A stretch of DNA of 8,037 nucleotides, from NCBI GenBank assembly GCA_937951695.1, contig CALFBL010000262.1, positions 1 to 8,037 on the forward strand, read 5' to 3'. Under the pieces are notes generated by a model. It worked only from the letters and a program-made list of their open reading frames with translations, was not told the DNA's origin and searched no databases. The DNA is from an uncultured Granulosicoccaceae bacterium (GTDB lineage: Bacteria; Pseudomonadota; Gammaproteobacteria; Granulosicoccales; Granulosicoccaceae). Shown here piece after piece: positions 5,751 to 8,037 of this stretch; position 1 is the stretch's first letter; every line of letters begins with the position of its first letter. A program made the position numbers and the translations under genes.

Positions 5751-7796
5751 GTGGATGTCGTCAACCTCACCCAAACCGAATCTAAAGCCAGCCGGCGACG
5801 TCGGGACCAGCATGAAAACTGGCACCGCGCGCTGGAATGGGCCCATCGTCGTGGCGATATCCTGGTGCACCCGCATTCCCCCATGGCCATTGCCGACATC
5901 CTTACCCAGAGCGATGCCCGACTGGATTTGGTGCCTGACGCGATCGGTCTTCCCGATGTGCAAGCGAGCGACAATATCGCACCCATGCGGCGTACCAAGC
6001 CGCCCAAAAAACGCCGCCTCAAAGCCAATTTACTGACCCGACACAGTCAGGAAGAGCTTTACGATCTTTGTAAGGAGGTGCAGGTGATGAACGCGTTGGT
6101 AAAGCAGCCCGGTGAACACCGTCTATACGTCGCCGCAGGATTCATCCAGTCGCAAAATTCAACAGGACTGAGCTTATCTGCCCCTTTGTTGCTGTTCCCC
6201 GCTATTTTATCGCGCAAAACCGGAGACGACATTGACGAAGAGCGTCGCTATGAACTGCGCATGGAGACGGGCACGCCTGACATCAACCTGGAATTGGTGG
6301 ACGTCATCGCCGATCGATGGAACCTTCGCCTACCCGAATACAACACCGAGGAATCATTGGCAAATTGGTATGCTGGCGTAGCCGAAGCGATACAGGGTAG
6401 CGATGAGCTTACCCTGAGCTTCGATATTGCAGTCGGCACCGCCACACCACCCAAACACATTACAGCGCTCGCCGATGGCACGCCCTGGCTCCCCGACTTG
6501 CCAGAACACTTTGATGCGCCGTTGGCGATGAGCATCGCCGAAAATCTTGATCTTGAACAGCTCACCGTTGTGATGCAGTTGATCGGTCAGCCAGGCAAGC
6601 AAAAGGCAGATTGGGTCGCTGCCGAGGCGGCCAACGACATCAACACCCCGATCGCTGAAATCCACCAACTGGCCAGACGGTTATCCGAGGTCGGTCTTGA
6701 GCGTGTGCAGTTTCGTCATTTGGACGATTTGCCCACGCGCTTGCACGAATGGGCCGATTGCGTGCGTGACGCGATGAAGAACGCCGCCTTGGCAAATTTG
6801 GGCGATACCGGATCCTTGACCGCGCTGCAGTTCGTGCGCTTTTCATCCATGGTTGAACTCATCGATCGTGAACCCAAGGAATTCAAACAGTACCTGCACC
6901 CGCATCTGGCTTACCAGTCCACACGCATGCTATTACGCCGTGCTCACCATCAGGCCCGACTGATCGAGCAAGAACTGCAGGATCTGCAAAATTACTTTCA
7001 TCTCGAACGCATCCCGTCAAAAAAGCAGTTGCTTAGCCTCATTGAAGAGCTCGGCGGACATAATGTCAGTGAACCCGATGTCGTAGACGCGGATTACTTC
7101 AACGCGCGTCGACAGTTTATGGAATTCAGTGTCGACAAGCCAGCGAACCTGACCGTCGAACATCGCAGGCTGCTCAGTCAGCTGGCTAAGGTCCTGCGTT
7201 TTCGCGAGCTGTTTGTCACCAATTCAGAATACCGTCAGGCCTTGGGTCCCGGGTATCGAGGTTTACAAACAAACTGGTCTGAGCTGGAGTCCATGATTCA
7301 ATACGCCATTGAGATTTCGGATCACTTAGAGTCTGAATCGGTGGCAGCATCGTTTCTCTCGCACTGGACTCAATCGCGTACTCTGTATGTCGATGGTTTT
7401 GAGAATCTGCAGACAGCAGCTGATGCGCTGCGCAAACTCCTGCGCGTGGTGGGTACTTCGCATCGACACACGCAACTGGGCAAACTGGTCACCAACGCCA
7501 CGTTATTGGCTGATAATCTGCAAGGCTGGCGAGCCCCCGAGCTCGACTTAAGCGCCTTTAGCACCAAGTCCGCATCGGATGTGCTTTCCTGCTTTTCCGG
7601 CACGCACCACACCGACACGCAGACCGAGGCCGCTGTGGCTCAAACCGAGCATCGCATCCGCCAACATCTGTTGCGTCGGGAAACTCGACCCGAAGCGATC
7701 GTCGATACCATCACCTGGCTGCTGCAGGCAAGCGAAACCGCCACTCGCCATTCATTGAACATCGACGCCATAGTTAATCGCCTAAACATTGCCTAA
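5751..7796 (+). CDS. Uncharacterised 681-residue protein with a DUF4011-like region, no helicase domain
   Basis: I do not recognise a characterised homologue. Residues about 100-230 resemble DUF4011, the region in front of SF1-type helicases in some very large proteins: LYDLCKEVQ, then GEHRLYVAAGFIQ and SAPLLLFPAILSR, then a Tyr-rich strand, N-L, and a RLPEY turn. Unlike those proteins, nothing later shows Walker A, DEAD-like or other helicase motifs. Residues about 300-681 are rich in Leu, Arg, Glu and Gln and look almost wholly helical, perhaps with coiled coils (for example around 395-425, QARLIEQELQDLQNY). There is no signal peptide or membrane segment; it is probably cytosolic. The N-terminus is basic (ASRRRRDQ). 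The start is GTG 5751: the in-frame TAA at 5721-5723 leaves no other candidate before Met45, and the ribosome site is poor (AGGG 12 bases upstream). Its stop lies in a tandem repeat. The gene itself is credible; the family link is moderate. Confidence 0.85.
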   Translation: MDVVNLTQTESKASRRRRDQHENWHRALEWAHRRGDILVHPHSPMAIADILTQSDARLDLVPDAIGLPDVQASDNIAPMRRTKPPKKRRLKANLLTRHSQEELYDLCKEVQVMNALVKQPGEHRLYVAAGFIQSQNSTGLSLSAPLLLFPAILSRKTGDDIDEERRYELRMETGTPDINLELVDVIADRWNLRLPEYNTEESLANWYAGVAEAIQGSDELTLSFDIAVGTATPPKHITALADGTPWLPDLPEHFDAPLAMSIAENLDLEQLTVVMQLIGQPGKQKADWVAAEAANDINTPIAEIHQLARRLSEVGLERVQFRHLDDLPTRLHEWADCVRDAMKNAALANLGDTGSLTALQFVRFSSMVELIDREPKEFKQYLHPHLAYQSTRMLLRRAHHQARLIEQELQDLQNYFHLERIPSKKQLLSLIEELGGHNVSEPDVVDADYFNARRQFMEFSVDKPANLTVEHRRLLSQLAKVLRFRELFVTNSEYRQALGPGYRGLQTNWSELESMIQYAIEISDHLESESVAASFLSHWTQSRTLYVDGFENLQTAADALRKLLRVVGTSHRHTQLGKLVTNATLLADNLQGWRAPELDLSAFSTKSASDVLSCFSGTHHTDTQTEAAVAQTEHRIRQHLLRRETRPEAIVDTITWLLQASETATRHSLNIDAIVNRLNIA

Positions 7797-7823
7797 ACAT
7801 TGCCTAAACATCGCCTAAACATC
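7780..7823 (+). repeat. 11-bp tandem repeat, four copies, spanning the stop codon
   Basis: Four head-to-tail copies of GCCTAAACAT[TC] start at 7780, 7791, 7802 and 7813. A decayed fifth copy (GCCTGAAC) is at 7824, and another GCCTGA is at 7847. The first copy encodes the last residues (RLNI) of the upstream protein; the TAA of the second copy, read as GCC TAA, ends it. Confidence 0.9.
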
Positions 7824-8037
7824 GCCTGAACGGTCCGTTTAACAGTGCCTGATGTAAAACGCACACAACGAAGTAGAAGACAACACACAAAGTTCGGTAT
7901 GATGCTATTGGTTCGCGAAAGACCGATTCTGGACAGGCGCGTTGCGATGGAAACGACACGAAAAGGCTTAATTGGTGTGACTACTTCACAGGCCGATACG
8001 CCACGGGCCAGCCAGTGAGCACTCGACTTCTCAGTGT
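7797..8037. other. Non-coding or unresolved right-hand end
   Basis: These 241 bp hold the rest of the 11-bp repeat, then a perfect 11-bp palindrome AACGGTCCGTT (7829-7839). No T-run follows it, so it is not a terminator. TATGAT at 7898-7903 is a good -10 match, with AAGACA 15 bp upstream as a poor -35. ATG 7899 opens a 39-codon frame to TGA 8016-8018 (MMLLVRERPILDRRVA onwards), which I do not recognise and which lacks a ribosome site. GTG 8015 overlaps that TGA and stays open to the window end (MSTRLLS), so it could be the first codons of the next gene. Neither is strong enough to call. Confidence 0.4.

Noticed and set aside
7780..7850. CRISPR-like array
   Set aside because: Units are 11 bp and directly adjacent with no spacers; this is a simple tandem repeat.
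7793..8037. Minus-strand frame open from the right edge for about 80 codons, ending at TAG 7793-7795
   Set aside because: No recognisable motif, its end would be made of the tandem repeat, and 80 open codons can occur by chance; its start is outside the window.

Overview
This window looks like chromosomal housekeeping DNA from a gammaproteobacterium of moderate GC content. The evidence is an ndk-rlmN gene pair (a typical gammaproteobacterial neighbourhood), a canonical NrdR, and an msrP-msrQ pair with a Tat signal. The species cannot be named from this sequence. I see no rRNA, tRNA, CRISPR array, insertion sequence or prophage gene.

Left block (1-2845, minus strand). Four genes read right to left: nrdR (ribonucleotide reductase repressor), a proteasome/HslV-like N-terminal-nucleophile peptidase, ndk (nucleoside diphosphate kinase) and rlmN (23S rRNA/tRNA A2503 methylase, cut at the window edge just after its last catalytic cysteine). 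Gaps are 119, 72 and 37 bp, so partial co-transcription is plausible. Two of the four, nrdR and ndk, act on nucleotide pools. The peptidase is unusual: it has Ser where the family has its Thr nucleophile, and no hslU ATPase is in view.

Centre (2783-5601). A cytosolic-type malate dehydrogenase runs divergently from nrdR and ends at a good rho-independent terminator. The terminator's T-run touches the stop codon of the convergent msrQ. msrP and msrQ overlap by one base (TGATG) and together form the periplasmic methionine sulfoxide reductase system: MsrP is the Mo-cofactor enzyme and MsrQ the haem membrane electron donor. A promoter-like pair and a 6-bp inverted repeat with half-sites 21 bp apart lie just upstream of msrP.

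Right block (5602-8037). A 681-residue protein of uncertain function runs divergently from msrP. Residues about 100-230 resemble the DUF4011 region that precedes the helicase in large SF1 helicase proteins, but no helicase motifs follow; the rest is mostly helical. Its stop codon lies in an 11-bp tandem repeat. The last 240 bp hold no convincing gene, although a GTG at 8015 might begin the next one.

The best candidates for something new are the Ser-nucleophile proteasome-like peptidase and the orphan DUF4011-like protein with its terminal repeat. No complete novel multi-gene system is visible.
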